Part shown: positions 54,633-63,789 of the stretch, one piece after another
How the letters are laid out: each line of letters begins with the position of its first letter
How positions within the stretch are numbered: position 1 is the first letter of the stretch
Origin: QHCA01 sp003244095
Lineage (GTDB): Bacteria > Actinomycetota > Actinomycetes > Mycobacteriales > QHCA01
Direction: 5' to 3'
Length of the DNA: 64,000 nt
NCBI GenBank assembly: GCA_038329965.1
Contig: JBBQNN010000011.1
Location: 7,331 to 71,330 of the forward strand
The notes under the pieces: model-generated
Databases searched by the model: none
What the model was told of the DNA's origin: nothing
What the model saw: the letters and a program-made list of their open reading frames with translations, nothing else
Position numbers and translations under genes: made by a program

Positions 54633-56417
54633 ATGGCCCCATCGTCCACGCTCGCCGGCCCGCACTACGTACAGGCGAGCTTCGACGAGTTGGGTGAGCC
54701 GCTGCGCGAGGTGACGTTCGTCGTCGTCGACCTGGAGACCACCGGTGGCGCGCCGGCATCGTGCGAGATCACCGAGATCGGTGCGGTCAAGGTGCGCGGC
54801 GGCGAGGTCATCGGGGAGTTCCAGACCCTGGTCAACCCGTGCGTGGGCATCCCGCCGTTCATCGCCGTGCTGACCGGCATCACCGACACGATGGTGGCCG
54901 CCGCGCCGACGATCAGCTCGGCCGTGCCGGCATTCCTGGAGTTCGCGCACGGCAGCGTGCTGGTGGCGCACAACGCGCCCTTCGACCTGGGATTCCTGCG
55001 GGGGGCGTGCGCGCGGCTGGGTGTCCCGTGGCCGGGTTTCCGCCATGTGGACACCGCCGTGCTGGCCCGGCGCACCCTCAGCCGTGACGAGTCGCCCAAC
55101 TGCAAGCTGGCCACCCTCGCCCGGCTGTTCCGGGCGGCCACCCCGCCGTGCCACCGCGCCCTGGCCGACGCGCGGGCCACCGTCGACGTCCTGCACGGCC
55201 TGATCGAGCGGGTGGGCAATCTCGGCGTGCAGTCCCTCGACGAGCTGCAGACGTTCACCTACGAGGTCAGCGCCGCCCAGCGCCGCAAGCGCCATCTGTC
55301 CGACCCGCTCCCGCACGCTCCCGGTTGCTATATCTTCCGCGACGGCCACGACCGCGCGCTCTACGTCGGCAAGAGCACGGACCTGCGGACGCGGGTGCGC
55401 AACTACTTCGTCTCCAGCGAGACCCGGTCGCGGATGCGGGAGATGGTCGCCATCGCCGAGCGGGTCGACGCGGTGCCCTGCGCCCATGCCCTGGAGGCCG
55501 AGGTGCGCGAGCTGCGGCTCATCGCCGAGCTCAAGCCACGTTACAACCGCCGGTCCAAGTTCCCCGAGCGCGCCGTCTATCTCAAGGTGACCGTCGAGGC
55601 CTATCCCCGGCTGTCGATGGTTCGTGCGGTACGCGACGACGGCGCGAGCTACCTGGGGCCGTTCGGCTCCCGGTCCGCGGCGGAGCAGGCCATGGCCGCC
55701 GTGCACGACGCCGTGCCGCTGCGCCAGTGCACCCGCCGGTTGTCGGTACGACTGCCGTCCCGGGCCTGCGTCCTGGCCGAGATCGGCCGCTGCGGCGCTC
55801 CGTGCGAGCACGCCGAGTCCGTGGCGGACTACGCCGAACACGCGGGTGCGTTCGTCGCCGCCGTCGGCGGCGATCCGGAGGCGGTGGTCACACCGCTGCT
55901 CGCCCGCATCGCCCGGCTGTCGGCCGCCGAGCGCTACGAGGACGCCGTCGCGGTCCGCAACCGGCTGGCCACCCTCCTGCGCACGTGCATCCGCCTGCAG
56001 CGGCTTCGCGGGCTCACCGACGTGGTCGAGCTGGCCGCCGCCCGCAGGTCGGCTGCCGGTGGGTGGGAGGTCTCCGTCGTGCGGCACGGCCGGCTGGTGG
56101 CCGCTGGAGTCGTGCCACCCGCCGCCGCTCCGCGGCCCTACATCGACACGCTGCGCGCGACCGCCGAGACGGTGACCCGTGGGCCGGGGCCGGCGCCCTG
56201 CGCCACCGCGGCGGAGACCGAGTGCGTGCTGCGCTGGCTCGAGCTTCCCGATACCCGGATCGTCGAGGTCGAAGGCTGCTGGGCCTCGCCGGCCCGGGGC
56301 GCCGCGCGCCTGCACGAATGGCTGGCCTCGGCCCAGTCGGCGGGTGACGCCCTCGACCCCTTCGCCGACCGACGCCGGCTGCGCATCGACGCCCGCCCGG
56401 CCCGCGCCAGCGCCTAG
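54633..56417 (+). CDS. DEDDh exonuclease fused to UvrC/Cho-like GIY-YIG nuclease (Rv2191-like)
   Basis: A 594-residue fusion. Residues about 20-200 are a DnaQ-type DEDDh 3'-5' exonuclease: VVVDLETTGG (Asp, Glu), VAHNAPFDLGFL (Asp) and CHRALADARATVDVL (His, Asp) form a complete catalytic set. A GIY-YIG endonuclease follows (about 228-305: APGCYIFRDG, LYVGKSTDLRTRVRNYF, and the metal-binding Glu in ALEAEVRELRLI), then a UVR/UvrB-contact-like helix pair (about 420-455). The UvrC RNase H-like and helix-hairpin-helix domains are absent, replaced by an unrecognised C-terminal part. It is presumably a DNA-repair nuclease distinct from UvrC. Confidence 0.9.
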   Translation: MAPSSTLAGPHYVQASFDELGEPLREVTFVVVDLETTGGAPASCEITEIGAVKVRGGEVIGEFQTLVNPCVGIPPFIAVLTGITDTMVAAAPTISSAVPAFLEFAHGSVLVAHNAPFDLGFLRGACARLGVPWPGFRHVDTAVLARRTLSRDESPNCKLATLARLFRAATPPCHRALADARATVDVLHGLIERVGNLGVQSLDELQTFTYEVSAAQRRKRHLSDPLPHAPGCYIFRDGHDRALYVGKSTDLRTRVRNYFVSSETRSRMREMVAIAERVDAVPCAHALEAEVRELRLIAELKPRYNRRSKFPERAVYLKVTVEAYPRLSMVRAVRDDGASYLGPFGSRSAAEQAMAAVHDAVPLRQCTRRLSVRLPSRACVLAEIGRCGAPCEHAESVADYAEHAGAFVAAVGGDPEAVVTPLLARIARLSAAERYEDAVAVRNRLATLLRTCIRLQRLRGLTDVVELAAARRSAAGGWEVSVVRHGRLVAAGVVPPAAAPRPYIDTLRATAETVTRGPGPAPCATAAETECVLRWLELPDTRIVEVEGCWASPARGAARLHEWLASAQSAGDALDPFADRRRLRIDARPARASA

Positions 56418-56468
56418 TTGTCATCTAGCATCGCGGCTGTCGGCCGCATCGAACATCAGGAGCCCCGG

Positions 56469-56756
56469 GTGATCACAGCGATCGTGATGATCAACGCCGC
56501 CACGGACTCCATCCCCGAGGTCGCCGAGGCGCTCGCCGGTGTCGAAGGTGTGAGCGAGGTCTACTCCGTCGCCGGCACGTTCGACCTCATCGCCGTCGTC
56601 CGCGTGAAGCACTACGACGAGGTAGCCGACGTCATCGCCGGCCGGATGAGCAAGGTCCCCGGGGTCGCGGACACCGAGACGCACATCGCCTTCCGCGCCT
56701 ACTCACGGCACGACCTCGAGGCGGCATTCGCGATCGGCTTCGACGACGCCGAGTAG
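56469..56756 (+). CDS. Lrp/AsnC ligand-binding (RAM) domain protein
   Basis: A 95-residue stand-alone Lrp/AsnC effector-binding domain without a DNA-binding helix-turn-helix: ITAIVMINAATDSIPEVAEALAGVEGV and VAGTFDLIAVVRVKHYDEV (each part of the ferredoxin-like RAM fold). Such proteins form oligomeric rings that bind amino acids. AGGAGC precedes the GTG. A -10-like TAGCAT lies about 43 nt upstream of the start. In many actinomycetes this gene sits beside trpD as here, but no link to tryptophan synthesis is proven. Confidence 0.82.
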   Translation: MITAIVMINAATDSIPEVAEALAGVEGVSEVYSVAGTFDLIAVVRVKHYDEVADVIAGRMSKVPGVADTETHIAFRAYSRHDLEAAFAIGFDDAE

Positions 56757-56850
56757 CGCCTGTCCGGCCCGCGTCCCGCGCTGCCGCACGCCGCGGGTCA
56801 GCCGGACGAGCGTTGTTGCGGCCAGTCGCGGCGTACCGGGCGGCAGCGAC

Positions 56851-56904
56851 TTCCCGGAAGGCGCTGGTAACCGGGCGCCGAAAGCAGCGATTTCCCGGAA
56901 ATCG
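56851..56904. repeat. Tandem TTCCCGGAA palindromes between convergent genes
   Basis: TTCCCGGAA occurs at 56851-56859 and 56892-56900, 41 bp apart. The second copy extends to a 17-nt near-perfect palindrome, CGATTTCC-C-GGAAATCG (56888-56904). They lie between the stop codons of the AsnC-like gene and trpD, where a bidirectional terminator would be expected, but the repeated symmetrical core is unusual. Confidence 0.45.
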
Positions 56905-56917
56905 TGGAGAAGTGGGC

Positions 56918-57967
<1,050 letters not shown>

Positions 57968-57971
57968 CTAC

Positions 57972-58385
57972 TCACCGGGCCGGTTGGGTCGCTGCCGTGC
58001 GCAGCAGGTCGGCCACCGTACGGGCGGCGTCGACCGGGTCGAGCGGGTGGACGAGGACCCCGTCGCACTGCGACCACGACGCCAGCCAGCGGTCGGCCTG
58101 CCGTCCCACGATCACCAGCATCAGGGGGGCGTTGGCAATCTCGTGCTTGAGCTGACGGCAGATCCCCAGGCCGCCGGTCGGCCATGCTTCGCCGTCCAGA
58201 ATGCACAGGTCGACGCCACCGGCGTCGACCAGGGCGAGCACCTCTTCGGCGGTGGCCGTCTCGACGTAGGAGACCTGGCCCACGTCACCGGCCGGGCGGC
58301 GACCGACAGCCGTCCGAATGCGCTCGCGGACCTGGGGATCCTCGCTGTAGACGAGCACGGTCCAGGTCTTGGTCGAGCTGCTCAT
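57972..58385 (-). CDS. Stand-alone receiver-like protein, degenerate
   Basis: A 137-residue CheY-like fold without an output domain: TVLVYSEDPQVRERIRTAVG at the start, VDLCILDGEAWPTGGLGICR with a candidate phosphoacceptor Asp, and LVIVGRQADRW and GVLVHPLDPVDAARTV. The N-terminal acidic pair is Ser-Glu-Asp and the conserved lysine is replaced by histidine, so phosphorylation-dependent switching may be lost. It could be a pseudo-receiver that only binds partners. A similar protein lies near trpD in other actinomycetes, as I recall. It is followed at once by trpD. Confidence 0.7.
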   Translation of the reverse strand: MSSSTKTWTVLVYSEDPQVRERIRTAVGRRPAGDVGQVSYVETATAEEVLALVDAGGVDLCILDGEAWPTGGLGICRQLKHEIANAPLMLVIVGRQADRWLASWSQCDGVLVHPLDPVDAARTVADLLRTAATQPAR

Positions 58386-58507
58386 CGGGGGGACTCCGGA
58401 TCCGGTGAGGGGAATGAACTGATGGGCCGCATGCTATCGCCGGCGCCTGCCAAGCTGATCTGCCAGTCGTCCCTTTCGGCGGATGCTGGGCAACGAGGCG
58501 CAGAGAA

Positions 58508-58543
58508 GGAGGCCCCCGTCCCCCCTCCGGGACGTGGGCCTCC
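58508..58543 (-). terminator. Strong hairpin after ctaG
   Basis: Arms GGAGGCCCCCGTCCC and GGGACGTGGGCCTCC (36 nt overall, one mismatch, 6-nt loop). It lies 45 nt after the ctaG stop in the direction of transcription, followed by TTCTCT on the minus strand. It separates ctaG from the receiver-like gene. Confidence 0.75.
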
Positions 58544-58588
58544 GGTTCTGGTTAACGCCTACGGCGGCAGAAGGACACGGCCCGATGC

Positions 58589-59491
58589 TCAGGACTCCGC
58601 AGAAGCTGCCTCCTGGGCCTCCAGGGCCTCCAGCCGGTCCAGCCGGCGGTCCTCCCGCTGCGCCTCCCGCTCGGACGCGCGCATCCACTGCACGAGCAGC
58701 ACGCCCAGCATCAGCAGCGCGACCAGGTCGCCGGAGGCCCACAGCAGCCCGCCGCCGACCCCCTGGTCGGCCAGGTGGTCGAGCCGCGGCGCAGCCTCCG
58801 CGTAGTAGTTGCCGGCGAGCACGTGCCGCGACTGCATGACGGTCAGCCCCAGGATCGCGTGGAACGGCATCGACGCGAACATCAGCAGCGCCCGGAACGG
58901 GTAGGCGATCCGGCCCGGCACCGGGTCGAGCCCCAGCAGCGGCCAGAAGAACAGGCAGCCGACCACCAGGAAGTGCACATGTACAAACTCGTGCAACAGG
59001 CTGTTGCGCAGCGTCGCCTCGTAGATCCCGGTGAAGTACAGCGCGTACGAGCTCAGTGTGAACAACGCGAACCCGACGAGCGGGAAGGTCGCCACCGCCG
59101 CCACGCGACTGTGCAGGACGGCCAGCACGGCCCGGCGCGGCCGGCCCGGCAGCGTGCGCAGGGCAAGGGTGATCGGGGCGCCCAGGGCGAGGAAGATCGG
59201 CGCGATCATGATCAGGATCATGTGCTGCACCATGTGCGCCGAGAACAGCGTGTCGTCGTACGCGGCCAGGCCGGAAAGCAGGGCGATCGCGACGGCGCCC
59301 AGGCCGCCCACCACGAAGGCCAAGGTGCGCCTCGCCGGCCAGCGGTCCCCCCGCCGCCGCAGGCGCAGGACTCCGCTGGCGTACGCCACAGCGGCCACGA
59401 CCAGGAAAAGGGCCGACCACTGCAGCGGCGAACTCGCGGTGATCAGGCGGGCCGGCGAGAACGCCGGCTCGGTCCCGTGGGCCAGCGACAT
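58589..59491 (-). CDS. ctaG: Cytochrome c oxidase assembly protein, CtaG/caa3-type
   Basis: A 300-residue polytopic membrane protein of the caa3_CtaG family, which helps insert copper into cytochrome c oxidase. It has about seven membrane segments; HMVQHMILIMIAPIFLALGAP holds the conserved histidine pair, HEFVHVHFLVVGCLFFWP is the second conserved block, and ASMPFHAILGLTVM the third. It is divergent from ctaE, with 87 bp between the starts. Translation may begin at the ATG at 59491 or at GTG codons 3 and 9 bases upstream. Confidence 0.85.
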   Translation of the reverse strand: MSLAHGTEPAFSPARLITASSPLQWSALFLVVAAVAYASGVLRLRRRGDRWPARRTLAFVVGGLGAVAIALLSGLAAYDDTLFSAHMVQHMILIMIAPIFLALGAPITLALRTLPGRPRRAVLAVLHSRVAAVATFPLVGFALFTLSSYALYFTGIYEATLRNSLLHEFVHVHFLVVGCLFFWPLLGLDPVPGRIAYPFRALLMFASMPFHAILGLTVMQSRHVLAGNYYAEAAPRLDHLADQGVGGGLLWASGDLVALLMLGVLLVQWMRASEREAQREDRRLDRLEALEAQEAASAES

Positions 59492-59566
59492 CACCGTCAC
59501 GGCACCAAGCCTAGGCTGGGGCCGCCCCGTCGGCGCCCCGACCCCAGTCGTCCGTAGGGCTATGAC

Positions 59567-59572
59567 CATAAT
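59567..59572 (+). promoter_or_regulatory. -10 element CATAAT of ctaE (leaderless)
   Basis: CATAAT is followed by GAACCA and the GTG at 59579, with no Shine-Dalgarno sequence, so the oxidase/bc1 transcript should start at the codon itself. Confidence 0.6.
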
Positions 59573-59578
59573 GAACCA

Positions 59579-60187
59579 GTGACGACGGCCCCTGGCATCA
59601 CCGCCTTCGACAAGAGCCAAATCCACTCCATGACCAGGCCCAACATGGTCAGCGTGGGCACGATCGTCTGGCTGTCCTCGGAGTTGATGTTCTTCGCCGG
59701 GCTCTTCGCGATGTACTTCAGTGTGCGGGCCACCACGGAGGGTCCCTGGCCGCCGGAGATCACCCACCTCAACTTCCCGTTCGCCACGGCCAACACCACC
59801 GTGCTGCTCGCCTCGTCGATCACCTGCCAGCTGGGTGTCTTCGCCGCGGAGCGGGGCAACGTCTACGCCCTGCGCCGGTGGTTCACCCTCACGTTCTTCA
59901 TGGGCCTGTTCTTCGTGCTGGGCCAGACCTACGAGTACGCGAACCTGATCAAGGAGGGCACCTCGATCTCGACGTCGGGCTACGGGTCGGTGTTCTTCCT
60001 GACGACCGGGTTCCACGCGATGCACGTCTCCGGGGGCCTGATCGCGTTTCTCTTCCTGCTGATCCGGTCCTCCCTCGGCCGGTTCACCCCCGCACAAGCC
60101 ACCAGTGCCATCGTGGTGTCCTACTACTGGCACTTCGTCGACGTCGTCTGGGTCGGGCTCTATCTGACCATCTATGTGATCCGCTGA
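59579..60187 (+). CDS. ctaE: Cytochrome c oxidase subunit III
   Basis: Subunit III of the aa3-type terminal oxidase, 202 residues with five to six membrane helices: WLSSELMFFAGLFAMYF, GQTYEYANLI, TGFHAMHVSGG and the C-terminal YYWHFVDVVWVGLYLTIYV. These are family hallmarks, including the conserved glutamates and the HFVDVVW motif. It starts the ctaE-qcrC-qcrA-qcrB cluster, whose proteins form the bc1-aa3 supercomplex, and matches Rv2193-Rv2196 in order. Confidence 0.95.
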   Translation: MTTAPGITAFDKSQIHSMTRPNMVSVGTIVWLSSELMFFAGLFAMYFSVRATTEGPWPPEITHLNFPFATANTTVLLASSITCQLGVFAAERGNVYALRRWFTLTFFMGLFFVLGQTYEYANLIKEGTSISTSGYGSVFFLTTGFHAMHVSGGLIAFLFLLIRSSLGRFTPAQATSAIVVSYYWHFVDVVWVGLYLTIYVIR

Positions 60188-60200
60188 GAGTGCGCAAAGG

Positions 60201-61001
60201 ATGACCATGAGTACGGACCGCCTCCGCAACCCCCGCCTCAGGGGCCGGTTCCGGCGATTCTCCGGGCTGATCGTGATCGGCCTCGCCCTCGGCCTCATCA
60301 GTGGCATATACGCTCTCGCCACCCCCGGCCGGGGCGGCACCCCGGCCGCGGCCGCCCCCGACGACGTCACCCAGGGCCAGCGCCTCTACAACCAGAGCTG
60401 CATCAGCTGCCACGGCCGCAACCTGCAGGGAGTGCCGTCGCAGGGTCCCACCCTCATCGGCGTGGGTGGCGCCGCGGTGGACTTCCAGGTCACCACCGGC
60501 CGGATGCCCGCCCCATACCAAGGAGCGCAGGTTCCCCGGCGCAAGCCACTGTTCGATGACGAGCAGGCCCGGCAGCTCGCGGCGTACGTCCAGTCGATCG
60601 GCGGCGGGCCCGATATCCCGACCGGCTCGCTGGCCGACGGCGACCTGGCGCGGGGTGGCCGGCTGTTCCGGCTCAACTGCGCTTCCTGCCACAACTTCGT
60701 CGGCGAGGGCGGCCCGCTGTCCAGCGGCAAGTACGCGCCAGCGCTGAGCAAGGCCACTCCGACCCAGACGTACGAGGCCATGCTCAGCGGGCCGGAGAGC
60801 ATGCCGGTGTTCGGCGACAACCAGCTCACGCCGCAGGAAAAGCTGGACATCATCTCGTACGTGGAGTCGCTCAAGAAGGAACGCGACCCGGGCGGCTTCG
60901 CGATCGGCCGGGTCGGGCCGGTCCCCGAGGGCCTGGTCATCTGGCTGGTGGGCATCGGGTTGGTGTTGATCGCAACGCTGTGGATCGGAGTCAAGGCATG
61001 A
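60201..61001 (+). CDS. qcrC: Diheme cytochrome c subunit QcrC of the bc1 complex
   Basis: A membrane-bound cytochrome c of 266 residues that replaces both cytochrome c1 and soluble cytochrome c in actinobacteria. It has an N-terminal signal anchor (about 20-42), two heme-binding motifs Cys67-x-x-Cys70-His71 (CISCH) and Cys160-x-x-Cys163-His164 (CASCH), Met ligands likely in RMPAPY and SMPVFG, and a C-terminal helix (about 245-263). AAAGG precedes the ATG, and another ATG lies two codons later. The stop overlaps qcrA (ATGA). Confidence 0.95.
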   Translation: MTMSTDRLRNPRLRGRFRRFSGLIVIGLALGLISGIYALATPGRGGTPAAAAPDDVTQGQRLYNQSCISCHGRNLQGVPSQGPTLIGVGGAAVDFQVTTGRMPAPYQGAQVPRRKPLFDDEQARQLAAYVQSIGGGPDIPTGSLADGDLARGGRLFRLNCASCHNFVGEGGPLSSGKYAPALSKATPTQTYEAMLSGPESMPVFGDNQLTPQEKLDIISYVESLKKERDPGGFAIGRVGPVPEGLVIWLVGIGLVLIATLWIGVKA

Positions 61002-62026
61002 CGACCCGCACGCCCAGTGACGGGCCGCAGGAGCAGGTGGTCGAGCGCTCCCGGCTGGATCTGGTCCGCGAAGGTGCCGCTCGGGACGGCGTCAAGCTGG
61101 TGCACTACCGCCCGCGGTTCGTCGTGCCGGGCTCGAAGCTCGAGCGGCGGGCCGAGCGCAAGGTCGCCTTCTGGCTGTTCGTCGCGTTCCTCGGCGGCCT
61201 GGGCTACCTCGTCGTGTCGATCTGGTGGCCGTGGCGGTACGTGAGCGACCACGGGCCGAACTTCCTCTTCACCCCCCTGCTCGGCCTGTGCATGGCGCTG
61301 GGCCTGGGTGGCCTCGGCATCGCGGTCGTCGGCTACGCCAAGTGGTTGATGCCCGAGGACGAGTCGGTCCAGGAGCGGCACGACGGCCGGTCCGACGAGG
61401 ACGACCGGGCCACGACCGTGGCAACCCTCGCCGAGGCCGGCGACGCCACCGGGCTCGGCCGGCGGAGCCTCATCAAGCGCACCCTCGGCCTGTCGGTCCT
61501 CGGCCTCACGGCCATGGCCGTCGCCCCCCTGATCGGCCTGTTCAAGAAGCCGGGACGCCAACTGTTCACCACCCAGTGGAAGAACGGCATACGGCTGGTG
61601 CGCGACGACGGCACCCCGATCAAGCCGGCCGACATGAAACCGGGCAGCATCCAGACCGTCTTCCCCGACGCCCCAGGCGGCAACACGCGCTCCGACGCGC
61701 CGACCATGCTGATCCGGCTGCGGCCCACCGAACACGTCGCGGTTCGCAAGGGCCGCGAGGACTACCACTTCGGCGACTACTACGCCTACTCCAAGATCTG
61801 CACCCATGCCGGCTGCCCCGTCAGCCTCTACGAGCAGCAGACCAACCGACTGTTGTGCCCCTGCCACCAGTCACAGTTCGACGTGCTCGACGGTTGCCGG
61901 CCGATTTTCGGGCCGGCCAGCCGCTCCCTGCCCCAACTGCCCATCGGCGTCGACGAGGAGGGATACTTTGTAGCGAAGAGCGATTACAAGGAAGCCGTCG
62001 GGCCGGCATTCTGGGAGCGTCCATGA
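60998..62026 (+). CDS. qcrA: Rieske iron-sulfur subunit QcrA
   Basis: A 342-residue Rieske protein with three transmembrane helices (about 53-72, 87-110 and 160-178), the typical actinobacterial form; the third is preceded by a twin-arginine-like RRSLIK. The cluster ligands are Cys268, His270, Cys287 and His290 in CTHAGC and CPCH, with Cys273 and Cys289 placed for the disulfide. The GPASRSLPQLP stretch follows. It transfers electrons from menaquinol to QcrC. It is coupled to qcrC and qcrB by ATGA. Confidence 0.95.
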   Translation: MTTRTPSDGPQEQVVERSRLDLVREGAARDGVKLVHYRPRFVVPGSKLERRAERKVAFWLFVAFLGGLGYLVVSIWWPWRYVSDHGPNFLFTPLLGLCMALGLGGLGIAVVGYAKWLMPEDESVQERHDGRSDEDDRATTVATLAEAGDATGLGRRSLIKRTLGLSVLGLTAMAVAPLIGLFKKPGRQLFTTQWKNGIRLVRDDGTPIKPADMKPGSIQTVFPDAPGGNTRSDAPTMLIRLRPTEHVAVRKGREDYHFGDYYAYSKICTHAGCPVSLYEQQTNRLLCPCHQSQFDVLDGCRPIFGPASRSLPQLPIGVDEEGYFVAKSDYKEAVGPAFWERP

Positions 62027-63624
62027 AGATCGTCGACAAGGCAGCCGGCGTCGCCGACGGAGTCGACGAGAGATTCACCATCGCCAGCCCGCTGCGACGC
62101 ACGTTCAACAAGGTCTTCCCCGATCACTGGTCGTTCATGATCGGCGAGATCGCGCTCTACTCGTTCATCATCCTGCTGATAACCGGCACCTATCTCACGC
62201 TGTTCTTCAACCCCTCCCAGCAGGAGGTCATCTACCAGGGCAGTTATCTGCCGCTGCGCGGCATCTCGATGACCAAGGCCTACCAGTCCACGCTGGACAT
62301 CTCCTTCGATGTCCGCGGTGGGCTGATCATGCGGCAGATCCACCACTGGGCCGCGTTGATGTTCGTGGCCGCCATCGTGATCCATATGTTCCGGGTCTTC
62401 TTCACCGGCGCGTTCCGCAAGCCGCGCGAGGTCAACTGGCTGATCGGCGTCACCCTGCTCCTGCTCGGCATCCTGGAGGGAGTCTTCGGCTACTCCCTGC
62501 CCGACGACCTGCTGTCGGGCACCGGCCTGCGGATCATCTCCTCGATCACCCTGTCGATCCCGGTGGTCGGGTCCTGGCTGACGTTCGCCATCTTCGGTGG
62601 GGAGTATCCGGGTGAGCTCATCCTCGGGCGGTTCTATATCTTCCATGTGCTGCTCGTGCCCGGGATCCTGCTTGCCCTGATCGGGGCACACCTCGCGATC
62701 CTCGTACGCCAGAAGCACACGCAGTTCCCCGGCCCCGGAGCGACCGAGAACAACGTGATCGGCGTCCGGATGTTCCCGACCTTCGCCCTCAAGGGCGGCG
62801 GCTTCTTCATGCTGGTCTTCGCCGTGATCGCCCTGCTCGGCGGCCTGGCCCAGATCAACCCGATCTGGCTGTCCGGGCCGTACAGCCCCGCCATCGTCAG
62901 CGCCGGCTCCCAGCCCGACTGGTACGTCGGCTTCCTCGACGGGTCGACACGGTTGTGGCCCGACTGGGAGATCCGGGCCTTCGGGCATACCCTGCCCGCG
63001 ATCTTCTGGCCGACGATCGTGCTCCCCGGAATCCTGTTCACCGTCCTTGCCATGTACCCGTTCCTCGAAGCGCGGTTCACCAAGGACCGGGCCTGGCACA
63101 ACCTGCTGCAACGTCCCCGCGACGTGCCGACGCGCACCGCGTTGGGCGCCATGGCCATCGCCTTCTACCTGGTCCTTCTGGTCTCCGGTGGCAACGACCT
63201 CATCGCGCTCAAGTTCGACATCAGCCTCAACGCGATGACCTGGATCGGTCGGATCGGGCTGATCCTCCTTCCGCCCCTGGCCTACTACATCACCCATCGA
63301 CTCTGCCTGGGCCTGCAGCAGCACGACCGTGAAGTGCTGGCGCACGGCATCGAGACGGGGGTCATCCTCCGGTTGCCGTCCGGCGAGTTCATCGAGATCC
63401 ACCAGCCTCTGGGTGAGATCGACGCGCACGGTCACCCGGTCGAGATCGACTACGAGGAAACACCCGTCCCCAAGCGCCCGAACAAGGTGGGCCTTGCCGG
63501 CCGGGCCATCCGCGGTTTCTTCACGCCCATCGAAGAGCCGAGCGCGGCCAGCACGAGCCCCAACGGGCAGAAGCCGGACGCCACGTCGCCCGAGCACCGC
63601 GAGCTGACCGGGGTCGACGACTGA
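62023..63624 (+). CDS. qcrB: Cytochrome b subunit QcrB
   Basis: A 533-residue cytochrome b with eight or more membrane helices that oxidises menaquinol. Heme ligands appear as His107/His121 on helix B and His208/His223 on helix D; the 15-residue spacing on helix D is the b6-type. PDWYVGFLDG provides the Qo-site region (PDW in place of PEWY), as in actinobacteria. The hydrophilic C-terminal extension (about 440-533) is also normal for these enzymes. It is coupled to qcrA by ATGA. It is the target class of Q203/telacebec-type inhibitors in mycobacteria. Confidence 0.95.
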   Translation: MKIVDKAAGVADGVDERFTIASPLRRTFNKVFPDHWSFMIGEIALYSFIILLITGTYLTLFFNPSQQEVIYQGSYLPLRGISMTKAYQSTLDISFDVRGGLIMRQIHHWAALMFVAAIVIHMFRVFFTGAFRKPREVNWLIGVTLLLLGILEGVFGYSLPDDLLSGTGLRIISSITLSIPVVGSWLTFAIFGGEYPGELILGRFYIFHVLLVPGILLALIGAHLAILVRQKHTQFPGPGATENNVIGVRMFPTFALKGGGFFMLVFAVIALLGGLAQINPIWLSGPYSPAIVSAGSQPDWYVGFLDGSTRLWPDWEIRAFGHTLPAIFWPTIVLPGILFTVLAMYPFLEARFTKDRAWHNLLQRPRDVPTRTALGAMAIAFYLVLLVSGGNDLIALKFDISLNAMTWIGRIGLILLPPLAYYITHRLCLGLQQHDREVLAHGIETGVILRLPSGEFIEIHQPLGEIDAHGHPVEIDYEETPVPKRPNKVGLAGRAIRGFFTPIEEPSAASTSPNGQKPDATSPEHRELTGVDD

Positions 63625-63678
63625 GCGTTCCGCTCAGGCCTTGGCACCCCCTCGCCCCCCCGTGGTGCGCCAACCCCC

Positions 63679-63740
63679 CGTGATCATGCAAGGTTGCCGC
63701 ACGACACGCCGGCCAGGCCGAGCAGACGTGCATGATCACG
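63679..63740. repeat. Inverted repeat with TGATCA cores after qcrB
   Basis: CGTGATCATGCA (63679-63690) and TGCATGATCACG (63729-63740) are perfect 12-bp complements with a 38-nt spacer; each arm itself contains the palindrome TGATCA. The element lies between the convergent qcrB and ctaF stops. It may be a terminator, but the long spacer and self-symmetric arms suggest a dispersed intergenic repeat (REP/MITE-like). Confidence 0.5.
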
Positions 63741-63789
63741 TACGGAGGATGCGTGTGAAAGGTGGGGTGCGGAAGGCGGGGCAGCGGGG

